A model generated the notes under the pieces. That model was not told where the DNA came from. It saw only the letters and a list, made by a program, of their open reading frames with translations, and made no database searches. Shown here in pieces: positions 10,733 to 22,502 of a stretch of DNA of 64,000 nucleotides. Source of the stretch: Oenanthe sinensis (taxonomy: Eukaryota; Streptophyta; Magnoliopsida; Apiales; Apiaceae); assembly GCA_028671895.1 (NCBI GenBank), contig CM053802.1, positions 40,834,201 through 40,898,200 of the forward strand, read 5' to 3'. The position numbers and the translations under genes were made by a program. The stretch's first letter is position 1, and every line of letters begins with the position of its first letter.

Positions 10733-13700
10733 CTAATTCCGTTTCCCCTTCCTAATTTCTTTCTCAGCATCACGCTTATCTTCTCTTTGTTTTCTGCGCC
10801 TTTCTTTCTTTTGTTGTTCTCTCTTGTATATTGGATCATGTAACTGTGCCCATTTAGCATTCAACAGACTTACTGCTTCCATCTCTAGAGGATTTTTGGG
10901 TTCTGAATATGGATGTCTGAAAAGTCTTCTGAGTTTTTCCACCTCCTGAGTAGTCCTGATCTTTGGAATATCCTCAAAATTCTTCATGATGAGCTGTGAT
11001 TTCCAGTGAGTTTTATCAGCTTTAAACTGACAGTAGATCATCTCGGGGTAGCCCTTGACACGGTTAGTATTGAAGACACTAGCCGCATCTAACTCCATTC
11101 GTCTTTTCTCCTGAACTATATCAGACAAGTACTTCAGTAGTCTCTGCTTCTCATCAACAAACGTATCCTCTACGTCACCCCATTTGAATTCTTCCAATAC
11201 TTTATCTAGAAATGCAGCATCTTGAGTATGTAGCAGCCATTTCCTACTCATATGCAAGAAGGTCTGTTTCTGGTCTGCATCAATGAATACCAAGGCATCA
11301 ACTATATCATCAGCGTAAGAGTGAATCCTGTATACACTATCTCTTCCTGGAACACCAACGGCCTCCCTTGTCCTCTGCTAGCTGCATTAACTGATCTCTG
11401 TACAGAATGCTATATTCCTCAGCTTGAGAGTATTGAATTTTAGTTGCTAGCAAGAACAACTCTGATGCAGATCTTCTCGAGATAAATTGATCATCCACTT
11501 ACATGAATGACATTGGGGCTCCTTCAACTAAGGTCAGAATGACTTGCCACTCCTTTACCACTAGTTTATATCCAACACGGACTTTTGAAATCATCATTTT
11601 CAAAGCATTTATGTAGTCCACCGTCATTGGATTCTTCAGGTTCAAGTTATAGAAAATATTATCTGCCTCCTTGTTATGAACTCCATTTGTACAAGTCCCC
11701 ATTAATATCTTCCTTGCATCATCCCATTTCTGTCCAATCCTCCGTTTGTCCAAATCAATCTGAGGATCAGCTAACCTTGCAATCTCATAGTCATACTGCT
11801 TCTCCTTGAGTTCCACTTTCTTCTCAAAGAAAACAACCTCTTCTTGCATCATTTTCATTTTAAAGAACTGAGCTTGTTCCAAGGCCAACTGTTGAGCTCT
11901 CAGGGTCTCTTCATCAACAGGGATCTCTTCAGTCTCTCTAGTAGACATCCCAGCACATCCACCTTGTTCCTTCAAAGATCTTTTAATAGCATGTGCTAGG
12001 GGTACGTCCTCCATATCAGAGTCTGAATCAACAACATGTACTTCTTCCTGTCGACCACCAAAGTCAGTGAATGGCTCTTCTTCTTCAACCACCACTGCTT
12101 TACCCATTCTCTTCCTCTGAGCCTTCTCATCAGTCACTGACTCACTTTCCTTCATTTGCTCCTCTTCAACCAGAGTTGATTGTTGTCTCGTCTCAGGATC
12201 TCTCTCCCCCTTAGGTGAGTTATCCGGAACACCACCCTGAGCAGTAGATCCTGCAGCATGCTGTGAACCACCATAGCCAGATTCAGAAGGTTCAGCACCA
12301 GTTCCACCAGCACCACCATCATTTGGGGTAGGTTGATTGTACTGTTCGTCAAAGCACTCCGGGGGCACCAAATGGCGAATTACATACACCATTCGACTGA
12401 TCTCCGTTGCCATGGTATGCATTACACTTTCTACGCTCCCCATCCGTTCGTACAGAGTACTGCCCAAGACTCCACCAGCATGGCCCAAGTCATTCACCTT
12501 GTTCGTTATGTCATTTAAAGCTTCCACCTGACTTGCCATTCGTGCTGCGTAATCATTAAGAGCTCTGCGGTTCTCTCCAACATTTACCCCTAACTGCCCC
12601 ATTGTCTGCCCGAACTGCTTCATCTGATTTTCAATGGCTGTCATACGAGTATCAAGATTTTCAAGAATAAGGGACGGTGTCTGGCTTAGGTGTTCTCGCT
12701 CTAAAAATCGTTCTGTTAGTGTTTGTCGCTCAGTTTCGGGCCTTAAAAATGAAGGTCCCTCACTCCCTAAACGCTCACACACACTCCCTGTCTCACGCTC
12801 GTGTATATCTTCAACAATATCACCAAGATTAAAAGCAGTACCTGTAGAAACTGGATAAGAAAAGTTAAGAGTAGTTATGGGATCTAAAGATCCTGTCTGT
12901 TCCTGAGGTGGAATCTCAGGCTGAGAGGCTGCAAAGTGTTCATGTACAACATCTGAACCGATCCTCTCTGTAGCATCAGTATGTACCGGTGAAGGTACTT
13001 TGGAAGCAAATAAAACTTCCGGCCTAGCTGAAGCAATAGGCTCCTCAGAAGGCACAAAATCCTCACCAAAAGTCCTAGGTGTAGAATGTGCAAGGGGAGA
13101 ACCACTCACGTGAGGTAGAGTGGTTGTGATAGACACATTAGGTTTTGACTGGGCTTTTGAAGTAGCAGCTTGAGAAATTTTGGCTCGCTTCCATATTAGG
13201 GGCTGCACTTCAGGGTTACTCTCATCAGAACTCTCACCTAATTCTACAGGTGCCGGCCTTTTAACTCCCGTCAACAAGGGTGAAAGAGAAGAAGTCAGGG
13301 AATCAGACTTAGAAATTTGGCTATCACCCTGGGATAGATCCTGCGGGTTAGCAGAATCTTGGGCCACGGAATCAGAATTAGATGAAGATGAAGTATTTGT
13401 AGTGTGAACAGAGGGTGCCTCATGTTCAAAGAAATTACCTCCTTCATTACCTTGTTCAGCAAAGGGGTCAGATTCAGCAGGAGTTGACCTAGGACACGGT
13501 GGCTGCTCCCTTTGCCCAGTAGAGTACTGACTGAGAGAATGACCCTCTTCTTCGTCATCATCAAGTTGCTTGTCAGGAATCCCTTGAAATGCGTCAGTAT
13601 GAGTAGATGGATTCTGAGCATGTGATGATAGTTATGAAGTCCCCGGCAGAGTAGTGACACCTGCATCATAAGAAAGCCACACTCGAATATTCTCAGGAAT

Positions 13701-14488
13701 AGACATAGGTTTACCCTGATGCTTATCCTGGTTAGCAATTGTTGTTAGTGACTTAGTTCCCATACCGAGAGATGCAGAGGTTGGACTCCTAACAAATGCC
13801 TGCCTAACTGATAAAGCATTAGATGGTACAAGAAATTAATTAGCATTTATAAGAAACGGGGATACCAGCAGACAACATCAGTGGTTGCAATGTCCTTGGT
13901 ATCAGGTGATCCCATCATGATCACAATTTCAGAAAGAACGATCCTTCCATAATTGATGTTGAGTTCACGGGCCAGGGAAACACCAAAGACTTGCATGGGA
14001 ATAGGAATTTGATGAAAATCTCTCTCGCGTGCACGAAAACATCTTGTGATAGCTTCGAAAAAGTAATTCCATTCCACATGAAAAAATTGTTTTTGAATAG
14101 TGGAAGTGGATATTTTACCAGTGGGAGGATAACATCCAATTTCCTCAAAAAACTTTAGGCGCTCGGCCGTTGTAGGTACAGGGTCATAAGAATCCTTGAC
14201 TGGGAAACCAAGAACTCTATTAAAAACTGCCTCTGTAACCTCATATTCTTATCCTTCTAAGGTAAACTTAAAACCATAGGGGGTCGATTTACTCCCATAA
14301 GTAACCGCACTGGTCCATAATTGCTGCAAAGTATCATGAACCAGTGTTGGTTTTGCAGTGAAGGCAGTACTAGCTTTGGAGTACAAATTGAGAAATCGTA
14401 CCCAAAACTTGAATCGCAGGAGTTGATCACCAATTTCTGTAGAAATATTATAAAAGTTATTTTTAGCAAGTGAAAATTGGTGAGACAT
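10733..14488 (-). pseudogene. C ORF2 (SIRE-type extra ORF, env-like position), degraded
   Basis: Homologous along its length to B ORF2 (42007-46155). Start ATG at 14486-14488. The N-terminal domain (14488-13847) keeps FKFWVRFLNLYSKAS and HVEWNYFFEAITRCF but has a TAA near 14249 and another at 13847. The middle is low-complexity Ser/Pro/Glu. A heptad-like coiled coil lies near 12520-12680, a UIM-like helix at 11967-12029, the IGQKWDDARKI motif near 11720-11750, and a basic C-terminal tail at 10733-10800. A deletion of about 370 bp relative to B lies at 11365-11370 (junction homology AAGGGA). I see no signal peptide or membrane segment. Function unknown; it occupies the place where Sireviruses carry their env-like ORF. 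Confidence 0.85.
11967..12029 (-). other. UIM-like helix in C ORF2
   Basis: Encodes DSDSDMEDVPLAHAIKRSLK followed by E. This fits the ubiquitin-interacting motif pattern: acidic run, then hydrophobic-x-x-Ala-x-x-x-Ser-x-x-acidic. The copy in B at 44494-44556 is nearly identical. Confidence 0.5.
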
Positions 14489-15004
14489 TTTTTAAAAAAA
14501 ATGCTTTTCGTGAATTAATTGGATTTTTGTATATAAAAAAATGCACACAATTAAAGCAGAGAAAAAAAATAACCAAATAATATCAGATCAATTCCTTTTA
14601 ATTAGCAGAGAAAACACAGAGTTGTAACTGAAAAATAAACTACGGAATTGAAATGAACGATTACGAATCCGTAGACAGCCAAATAACCACACTACTGATT
14701 AACGAGATAAGGAACAGTAAATCAAGTCTGCAATTTGAACAGTGCGTATGAGAAAGTGTGTAAATAGTCGCGTGTATATATCGTGTAAACAGAAGAACAG
14801 ACACGATGTAGAACACAGAAACACACAGTGATCAGAGATGCAAACAAGAGAGTTAGACACAATTTTGACAGCAGTTCGTGGTATGTATGAATATTAACAC
14901 AGAAATCGCTGTGATGAAGAAATTGCCTGGGAGGGAGGGTGGGGGCTGTAAAAATTAGGTTTTAAATAATGGGTAAAAGTGAAAATAACATCGGGTTAGC
15001 GATG

Positions 15005-15014
15005 TATATATATA
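15005..15014 (-). promoter_or_regulatory. TATA-like run upstream of C ORF2
   Basis: Minus-strand TATATATACA, about 520 bases upstream of the ORF2 ATG and just downstream of the palindrome array. The equivalent site in B is 41487-41497. Candidate internal promoter; inferred only. Confidence 0.35.
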
Positions 15015-15097
15015 GGCATTATTGAGAAATGACAAAAATACCCCTGTGAAAATTAAAAAAAAAACTTAAGTACGTACATGGTAATCTAAGTCGAACA

Positions 15098-15595
15098 CTA
15101 TGTCAACATCAAGTCGAACTTCGACTTGAGTTTCGACATAGGTGCTAACTCGAAGTTTAGTCACTTAAACAATTTAAACAGTCAAAACCCTCAAGGAAAA
15201 CCTATCTCGAACATCAAATCGATATTCGAGATAAGGTTTGAGATAGAGACTATTTCGAAATTTCCTTGACCCTTAAACAAATTCTAAGTCGATATTCGAG
15301 ATAATGTTCAAGATAGAACCTATGTCTAACATCAAGTCGATATTCGAGATAATGTTCGAGATAGAACCTATGTCGAATATCAAGTCGATATTCGAGATAA
15401 TGTTCAAGATAGAACCTATGTCGAACATCAAGTCGATATTAGAGATAATGTTCGAGATATATCTCAAGTCGAACATGAAGTCGAATATCTTCCCAGCTTA
15501 GAATTTTCAAAACTTCACTCCTGGAAGCCTCAACCCAAAATAAAATTCGAATTTCGAGATGAGTTTCGAGATAGATTGTATCTCGAAATTTTGAA
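15098..15595. repeat. Palindromic 48-bp tandem array in C spacer
   Basis: Units built from TCGATATTCGAGATAATGTT and CTATGTCGAACATCAAG, period 48 bp. Several are near-exact (15310-15470); flanking units are degenerate. The TCGA-centred core is self-complementary. Related TTCGAGAT motifs occur in the S1 LTRs. Confidence 0.88.
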
Positions 15596-17362
15596 GATAC
15601 TTAACAAAATTTGGCACATTTTAGAAAAAAAATAACAATTAAATTTTGCCAAATTAAAATAAATATCAATTCAAGGATTTTTTAAAATAAACAATACTAA
15701 AAACATTCCTTGACAATTCTAAGGCCTTTAATATCATAAAATTACATGAAAAACATAGAAAAATTCATCTAAAAAATCATGAAAAATTTAGAGAAACATG
15801 AATGTAACTCCCCTTATGTTCATGCAATATTATGAGCATAAATTCAAAGTTTTTATCAATAATTTCATTTAAAGCACAATGAATTCATGAAAAATAACAC
15901 TACATACAATATATAATAATCATTAATGAAACATTTTAAAGTCTAAGTCTATAATGATTAAATAGCATGCAGAAGTGATATTTTTAGCAATTTTCTAGAT
16001 TATTTACATATGTTTTCAACTAGGCACAATTAAAATAGGCAAATTACAAGAAGAAAAACATATGTACTTGATCAAAACTGGGATTTTACAGATAAGAGGA
16101 TTTACTAACTTATGTTAAGCATCCCTAATTCATCAGCCAACCTATTGAATGTGACTTGATCAAGAGGTTTAGTGAATATATCTACAATTTGTTGCATTGT
16201 GGGTACAAAATGTAACTCCACAGTCCCCTCCTCAACATGTTCTCTTATGAAGTGATATCTTATATCTATGTGCTTGGTTCTGGAGTGATCCACAGGATTG
16301 TTGGTCATGGCAATGGCACTAGTGTTGTCACACATGATAGGAATCTTCTTGTGCTCCAGGCCATAATCTTTCAATTGGTTCCTCATCCACAGTATTTGAG
16401 CTACACAGCTTCCAGCAGCGATGTACTCAGCTTCAGCAATAGAAGTAGATACTGTATATTGCTTTTTACTTTGCCAGGACACCAATCTTCTTCCTAGGAA
16501 TTGACAGGCACCAGATGTGCTTTTCCTATCAATCCTGCAACCTGCATAGTCTGAATCCGAATAACCTATTAGATTAAAACTTGTATCTCATGGGTACTAA
16601 ATCCCTAGATTTGATGTTCCCTTGAGATACCTAAAGATTCGTTTGACGGCTATGAGATGTGACTCTCTAGGATCCGTTTGGAACCTTGCACACAAACAAG
16701 TTACGAACATTATATCGGGTCTACTTGCAGTTAAATAAAGAAGTGAGCCAATCATACCTCGATAGCTTATGATGTCAACTGGTTTACCTGATTTGTATTC
16801 ATCAAGATTCGTGGCAGTTGCCATGGGAGTTTTAGCTGCTGACGCATCTTCTAGATTGTACTTCTTGAGTAAATCTTTGATGTACTTGGACTGACAGATA
16901 AAGATTCCTTCTTTTCTCTGACTGATCTGTAATCCAAGGAAGAATGGCAGCTCCCCCATCATGCTCATCTCATACTTATCCTGCATTAACTTGACAAATT
17001 TCTCGCACAAGCGCTCATTAGATGACCTAAAAATAATATCGTCCACATAGACTTGAACAAGTATTAAATCACCCTTTATATTTTTATAGAACAATGTTTT
17101 ATCAATTATTCCCCTAGTAAAACCACTTTCAATTAAGAACAAGGATAGGGTTTCATACCATCGTCTTGGGGATTGCCTGAGGCCATAGACAGCTTTGAAG
17201 AGAAAGTATACAAAATCTACAAGTTCTGGATCAATAAAGCCAGGTGGCTGTTCCAAATATACTTCTTCTTCTAGCTCTCCATTCCGGAAGGCACTTTTCA
17301 CATCAATCTGAAAAACCTTGAAGTTCTTGTGTGCTGCAAAGGCCAAGAACATCCAGACTGTC

Positions 17363-18660
17363 TGTTGGTCCCTGATATTGTAGAAGGGGGGTTGAATACA
17401 ATATCTATTAATTATCGCTGAATATTGGATTTAAAAATATTATTTTAAATTCACACGAAATATTAATTGTAATGAAATACTGTTCAAGTAGAAGATTATA
17501 TAACTGTTTAAAAGCTTAAAATGATTTTGACATGAATTGTTCGAGTTTACAATTATATTCCAAACTAAGCACAAAAATATGTGAATATTAGAATGCATAC
17601 AAATTTCTGAATTTGAATGTTTGAACAACAACATAAATGAGAAGTGATCTCCTCATATTTATAGAGGTTAGAAAAGCTTAGCATTACTTTTCAGCGTTAC
17701 CTTTTAATCTTGAGAAATAAGCCTAATATTACACTTGAAATTGCTGGGCATTACTTTTTAACCTCGGTATTACCTTTTCAAAAGTAATACAGGATTTTTT
17801 CTTTTAATTAAAAGACTCGGTATTACTTTTTGATAAAGTAATACATAATTACTTTTTATAAAAAATCTCGGTATTACCTTTTAGAAGCTATTCGGTATTA
17901 CTTATTTTAAAAAGATAATTTCGGTATTACCTTTTAAAAAGGTAATTTCGGTATTATCTTTTCAGAATAATTCGATATTACCTTTTCAAAAGGTAATTTG
18001 AATTATATTAAAAGTAATATTAACTTAATATTTTATAGTAAATTAATTCTACTTTATTTAATTAAATAATTTATAAATTAAATTAAATTCAACTTGAATT
18101 AATTTAATTAAATAATTAAATTTCTTTTGATAGTAGAATTAAAATACTATCTGACTTGTATAACTCTGGAGTCAGCTTCACAGTCTTCTCGTCTCTTCTT
18201 TGACTTCTATCTTGAAACCACTTGAGCTAAAATGAAGAATAAATATTTTATTGTTGACACACAAATGTACTGTCTGGTTCATTTGTGTCATACTAGTAAA
18301 TATTCTCCATTCTTAACATTTAAAGTTGTGGCCTTCTATTTTTCTGTCTTCCCTCTTCGGTTCTTTTTCTTCTGGAATCTTCATGTAATAGCCACTTTAA
18401 AATCTCTTGTATCTTCTGAATTCTTTTGAATTACTACTTGATTATTATCAATTTATTTTACTGACGCTTGAACAAATAAATGAACTTCTTCCAGTGGTGA
18501 GTAGTAGCTTCAACTGAGTACTTCTGATACTAGGATTTCTCGTGACTAGTTGACTGTCTTTGTCTTGATTCCTGTTTGATATTTATTATTTACTACCATT
18601 TCTTATCTGAGTTGAGTTGTCATCTAATTATTACAAATAGGCCTATGCATTTGCCTTTCA
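17363..18660 (-). mobile_element. S2 solo LTR (1298 bp) inside C RT
   Basis: Plus-strand limits TGTTGGTCCC and GCCTTTCA, flanked by CTGTC (17358-17362, one mismatch) and CTGCC (18661-18665). There is no internal sequence, PBS or PPT, so it is a solo LTR left by LTR-LTR recombination. The insertion point in RT is exactly that of full-length element D in the second copy of C. It carries the CGGTATTACCTTTT palindrome array (about 17740-18010) and a TATA box at 17656-17663. The 65-residue plus-strand ORF at 18232 recurs only with the LTR. Confidence 0.93.
17656..17663 (-). promoter_or_regulatory. TATA box of S2 LTR
   Basis: Minus-strand TATAAATA following the GGTAATACCG array, conserved in the three S2 LTRs. 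In the D 3' LTR it sits about 10 bases from the point where B is inserted (GATCT). Confidence 0.6.
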
Positions 18661-20726
18661 CTGCCTCAAGTCTTGCAACTAGAGCGTAGGTCTCATCATA
18701 ATCAATACCTTCTTTTTGAGAATAACCCTTCGCTACCAAACGAGCCTTGTTTCGTGTTACAAGTCCATCTTCATCCAGTTTATTTCTGAATACCCACTTA
18801 GTTCCAATTACTGATCAGTTCTTTGGTTGGGGTACCAGTTTCTAAACTTTCTGCCTTTCAAACTGATTGAGCTCCTCTTGCATTGCAATTACCCAATCAG
18901 CATCACCAAGAGCTTCTTTTATTTCTTTAGGTTCAAGTTTGGACAAGAACCCATAGTACAAGCAGATATTAGCCATGTCAGCTCTTGTAGTTCTTCTAGT
19001 AGTCACACCGGCGTCTGGATCACCAATGATTAATTCTAATGGATGGTATCTACTCCATACCCGTTCCTTTGGTAAATGTCTTAATGATTCAGTTTGATTT
19101 TCTGAATTGTTGTGTTGACTACTTGTGTTATTTCTACTAACTGCCCCTGAGTTAGTGCCAGCTCCTGCAGAACTAGTGTCATCTCTTCTTGAGTTTTGAG
19201 TACTTGTCTTTGAGCTGCTATTTACTCCCCCTGAGTTGTTGTCGGACTGTGTTAAAGAAGTTTCTTCTGATCTTTCATTAGACTCAGGTATTTCTTCTCG
19301 AACACTTGGTATATTTGTTGTAACAACCAACTCAGGTTCATCCTCAACTTCATCCAAGTCCATATTCTGAAATTTTAGGGACTCAGGATCATGATTATCT
19401 TTAAAAATTGATGGGAGTTTGGTGTCGTCGAATCTGACATTGTAGCTCTCAATCACTTTTCGATCATTCACTAAGAATACCCGATAAGCTGCCACCATAT
19501 CTGTAGAATAACCCACAAATATCCCTTCACGTGCTTTTGTTTCAAACTTGCCTAGATTTTCATCGTCTATAAGTACGTAGCATTTAGTTCCAAAGACATG
19601 AAAGTATTTGATTATTGGTCTTCTGTTATTCATTAGTTCACATGGTGTCTTTTCTTTATCTTTTATAATCAAGGTTCTATTCTGAGTGTAACACATTGTA
19701 CTCACTATTTCGGCCCAAAAGTATAGAGGAAGTTTTGATTCATACAACAAAGTTCTTGCTGCTTCAACCAATGTTCTGTTCTTCCTTTCAACTACTCCAT
19801 TTTGCTGTGGAGTTCTCGGGGCAGAGTACTGACGACGTATTCCTTTAGAAATGCAGAAATCATTCAGTATTGCATTTTTAAATTCAGTGCCATTGTCTGA
19901 TCTAATCGTCTTCATAGTGAGTGTTGAAACATTCTCAATTTCAGTGATGTAATCAAGGATTTGGAAAGGTACATCGTCTTTTGTCATAACGAACAATACC
20001 CATGTATACTTGGAGAAGTCATCCACGATTACCAATGCATATCTTTTCCTAGATAAAGATATGACATTCATTGGGCCAAATAAATCCATATGTTGGAGTT
20101 GCAGAGGCTCGGTGATGCTAGAAATTTCTTTGCTCTTATGCGACGCTCGCTTTGACTATCCCATTTAACAGGCTTCACAGAGTCCTTTAGGAGCAAACTC
20201 CATTTGAGGTAGATCTTTCACCAATTCTCGTCTTGCGAGAGCATTCATCATTTTGAAGTTTAAGTGAGATAGTTTTTTATGCCATAACTAGCTTTCATCA
20301 TCTGAACTTTGCTGTAGAAACAAGTGACTTCATTCTGGTTTGCCGAATCCATATCAGCAACAAACAGATCTGCCTTTCGAACTCCTCTCAAAGCCAACGA
20401 ACCTTCCTTAATGTGAGTGATTGATACACCTTTCTTATTGAAGATAATTTCGTATCCTTTGTCACAAAATTGACTGATACTCAACAGATTGTGTCTCAAT
20501 CCCTCAACATAGGAAATATCTTCAATGATGACATTACCAGTTTTCAATTTTCCATATCCCTTTGTCACTCCTATGTTGTCATCTCCAAAGGTGACATAAG
20601 GGCCGGCCTTCATAACCAATTTTGTAAGTAGGGACTTGTCTCCTGTCATATGCCTTGATGCTCCACTATCTAGCACCCATATAACTTTATTTCTTTTCTG
20701 TTTAATGCCCTGCAATGACAGATTGA

Positions 20727-20949
20727 TTAGGCGTTCTTCGGAACCCAAGATTTATTGGGCCCGGCTTTTCTATAAGATCGAGAATTATCAGATTTAACAA
20801 CAGGAGATGCACCTTCTTTATCATTCCTAGAGCTTTCGACTTTGTCTTTTCCTTTTTCAGACTTAACAGATTTGTTAGTCTTAGGAGAAGGCTTGTCACT
20901 CCTAACTTTAGGAGGACTGGCAGTCTTAGCTCTTACATGCTTCTTCTTC
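20727..20949 (-). pseudogene. C gag C-terminal tail, cut by duplication junction
   Basis: Minus-strand frame ending KSWVPKNA and TAA (20727-20729), matching the lysine/serine-rich end of B gag (36760-36944). It runs in the gag frame, one base offset from the pol frame. At 20940-20949 the gag sequence stops at CTTCTTCTT and RT sequence begins, so the rest of this gag is missing from the first copy. Confidence 0.85.
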
Positions 20950-21040
20950 TAGCTCTCCATTCAGGAAGGCACTTTTCACATCAATCTGAAAAACCTTGAA
21001 GTTCTTGTGTGCTGCAAAGGCCAAGAACATCCTGACTGCC
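20941..21040 (-). repeat. Duplicated RT fragment of C (start of second copy)
   Basis: About 100 bp nearly identical to 17263-17362 (the RT segment encoding FKVFQIDVKSAF). It is fused to the gag tail at 20940-20949 through the shared CTTCTTCTTCT run and ends at the D target site CTGCC (21036-21040). It resumes at 62069 on the far side of D. Confidence 0.92.
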
Positions 21041-21328
21041 TGTTGGTCCCTGATATTGTAGAAGGGGGGTTGAATACAATATCTATTAATTATCGCTGAA
21101 TATTGGATTTAAAAATATTATTTTAAATTCACACGAAATATTAATTATAATGAAATACTGTTCAAGTAGAAGATTATATAACTGTTTAAAAGCTTAAAAC
21201 GATTTTGACATGAATTGTTCGAGTTTACAATTATATTCCAAACTAAGCACAGAAATATGTGAATATTAGAATGCATACAAATTTCTGAATTTGAATGTTT
21301 GAACAACAACATAAATGAGAAGTGATCT
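21041..21328 (-). repeat. D 3' LTR, outer part
   Basis: First 288 bp in plus-strand coordinates, from TGTTGGTCCC to the B target site GATCT (21324-21328). It continues at 47681. Confidence 0.93.
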
Positions 21329-22488
21329 TGAAAGGCAGAGTGTCTAAACTTGTAACACTATAACTTATGTAACTCAACTAAAAGAAAAGATACTTAACCA
21401 GAAGACAATCAAGAACATGAAGTTACAAAGAAATCAATGCTAAATGAAGACAGGGTAATTGATACAATTCAACATGTTAACTATGATCAAATAAAGAAGA
21501 AATCATTGAAAGAAGTTCAAGACAGAGTTGTTCATGCCTCAGTGATTTGTAACTTAAAGACTCAAGATCATAACTATCAGTATCAATAAGACTAATTGAT
21601 TTCAAGTGAACAAGAAGGAAAGCAATATTTGGAAAGCCACATTACTAATTGAATATGGTAATCTATTCAAGAAGCAGAAACACTATCAAGACTAGTCACT
21701 TATGAATCAGACCATTGCATCAAGTGTCAGGACATTGATAGCAAGTTTATGTCAGTAATAGAGATCCAGGTTCAAGAGCTTGTTGAAGAATATGGAAGAC
21801 ATAAAGAAATCACAAGTTCAAATGTTGCATTGAAGTTTCAAGTTGAAGCCCAGAATTTTCTCTAAGTACAAAATGTTCGAGATGGTCAAGTAGAATATTC
21901 CTATGTAGAATATTCGACTTAAATGTTCGAGATGGCCAAGTAGAACATTCCTATATAGAATATTCGAGATAGATATTCGAGATGGCCAAGTAGAACATTC
22001 CTATGTAGAATATTCGAGATAGATATTCGAGATGGCCAAGTAGAAGTTCTCAAGTAGATGTTCTACATGAAGGGCAGTTTCAACATGACACATGGCATCA
22101 TCTAATTGGCAGATTTCCAAGCTTTCAAGATTAGATAAGATTTATGTGGACATCATTGGGCCACGTATATCTTAATCTTTGAAGACTACAAGACATAGAT
22201 TACAAGTAGTATAAATAGAAGTACTTGTGTATTATTTTCAAGAGCGCAATATTTTCGAGATAAACACTTGTAAAAGAGAGAGAGTATATTCACAGAACTT
22301 AGTATCATTTACTACCCTCTTTACTTATGGTGTACTTTGTAATGAATGTTGTAGCAACCCTTTCAAGTTATATATAAAACATATATTCCTTGAATCATTG
22401 TGTTCATTTATTACATAGTATTTATTGCTTCATTAATTCGAAAAGTTGTATTCACCCCCCCCCCCCTACAACACATTTGGACCTAACA
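21329..22488 (+). repeat. B 5' LTR (1160 bp)
   Basis: TGAAAGGCAG ... CCTAACA. Repeats of the ATTCGAGAT / GGCCAAGTAGAA motif lie at 21870-22060 and the TATA box at 22210-22218. Near the 3' end is a C-run of about 12 in TTCACCC...CTACAAC. It holds one more 50-bp repeat unit than the 3' LTR. Confidence 0.94.
22210..22218 (+). promoter_or_regulatory. TATA box of B 5' LTR
   Basis: TATAAATAG, about 140 bases downstream of the palindromic motif repeats. The 3' LTR has it at 47397-47405. Confidence 0.6.
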
Positions 22489-22490
22489 AT

Positions 22491-22502
22491 TGGTATCAGA
22501 GC
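22491..22502 (+). promoter_or_regulatory. B primer-binding site
   Basis: TGGTATCAGAGC two bases after the LTR end, a full match to the plant initiator methionine tRNA 3' end. Confidence 0.93.

Larger units (their letters stand above)
14489..16104 (-). other. C spacer between pol and ORF2
   Basis: Non-coding, about 1.6 kb, collinear with 40264-42006 of B. From the pol side it holds AT-rich sequence, a palindromic motif array (15098-15595), a possible 3' splice acceptor TTCACAG|GGG (about 15045), a TATA-like run (15005-15014) and a pyrimidine-rich ORF2 leader. The repetitive ORFs seen in the array on both strands are artefacts of the 48-bp repeat. Confidence 0.8.
16105..20748 (-). pseudogene. 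C pol, first copy (PR-INT-RT-RNase H), split by a solo LTR
   Basis: Read from 20748 down: protease (VLDSGASRHMTG), integrase finger and core (catalytic Asp of MDLFGP, RSDNGT, VVERKNRT), RT with YVDD, and RNase H (AEAEYIAAG, CDNTSAIA) ending at 16105. The S2 solo LTR 17363-18660 interrupts RT. Lesions include a 1-base deletion in the protease-integrase linker near 20290, stops at 20156-20158 and 18815-18817 (both shared with the second copy at 62-64 kb), a private TAG at 18842-18844, and a TAG at 16597-16599 between RT and RNase H that element B shares. The RT carries MDVKSAF changed to IDVKSAFRNG. Not functional. Confidence 0.9.

Noticed and set aside
15304..15501. ORFs on both strands coding a repeating 16-residue peptide
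   Set aside because: Artefact of the 48-bp tandem repeat (48 is divisible by 3); also seen at 40666-41618 with degenerate frames.
15098..15595. Regular 48-bp repeats resembling a CRISPR array
   Set aside because: Units are contiguous palindromic tandem copies without unique spacers, inside a plant retrotransposon; no cas genes.
18232..18429. 65-residue plus-strand ORF conserved at 18232, 48271 and 61640
   Set aside because: Lies antisense inside the three S2 LTRs; its conservation equals LTR conservation.
17363..18660. Two independent S2 insertions at the same RT base in two different C-like elements
   Set aside because: Shared target site, shared private stops and the gag/RT fusion at 20945 are explained more simply by one insertion followed by duplication.
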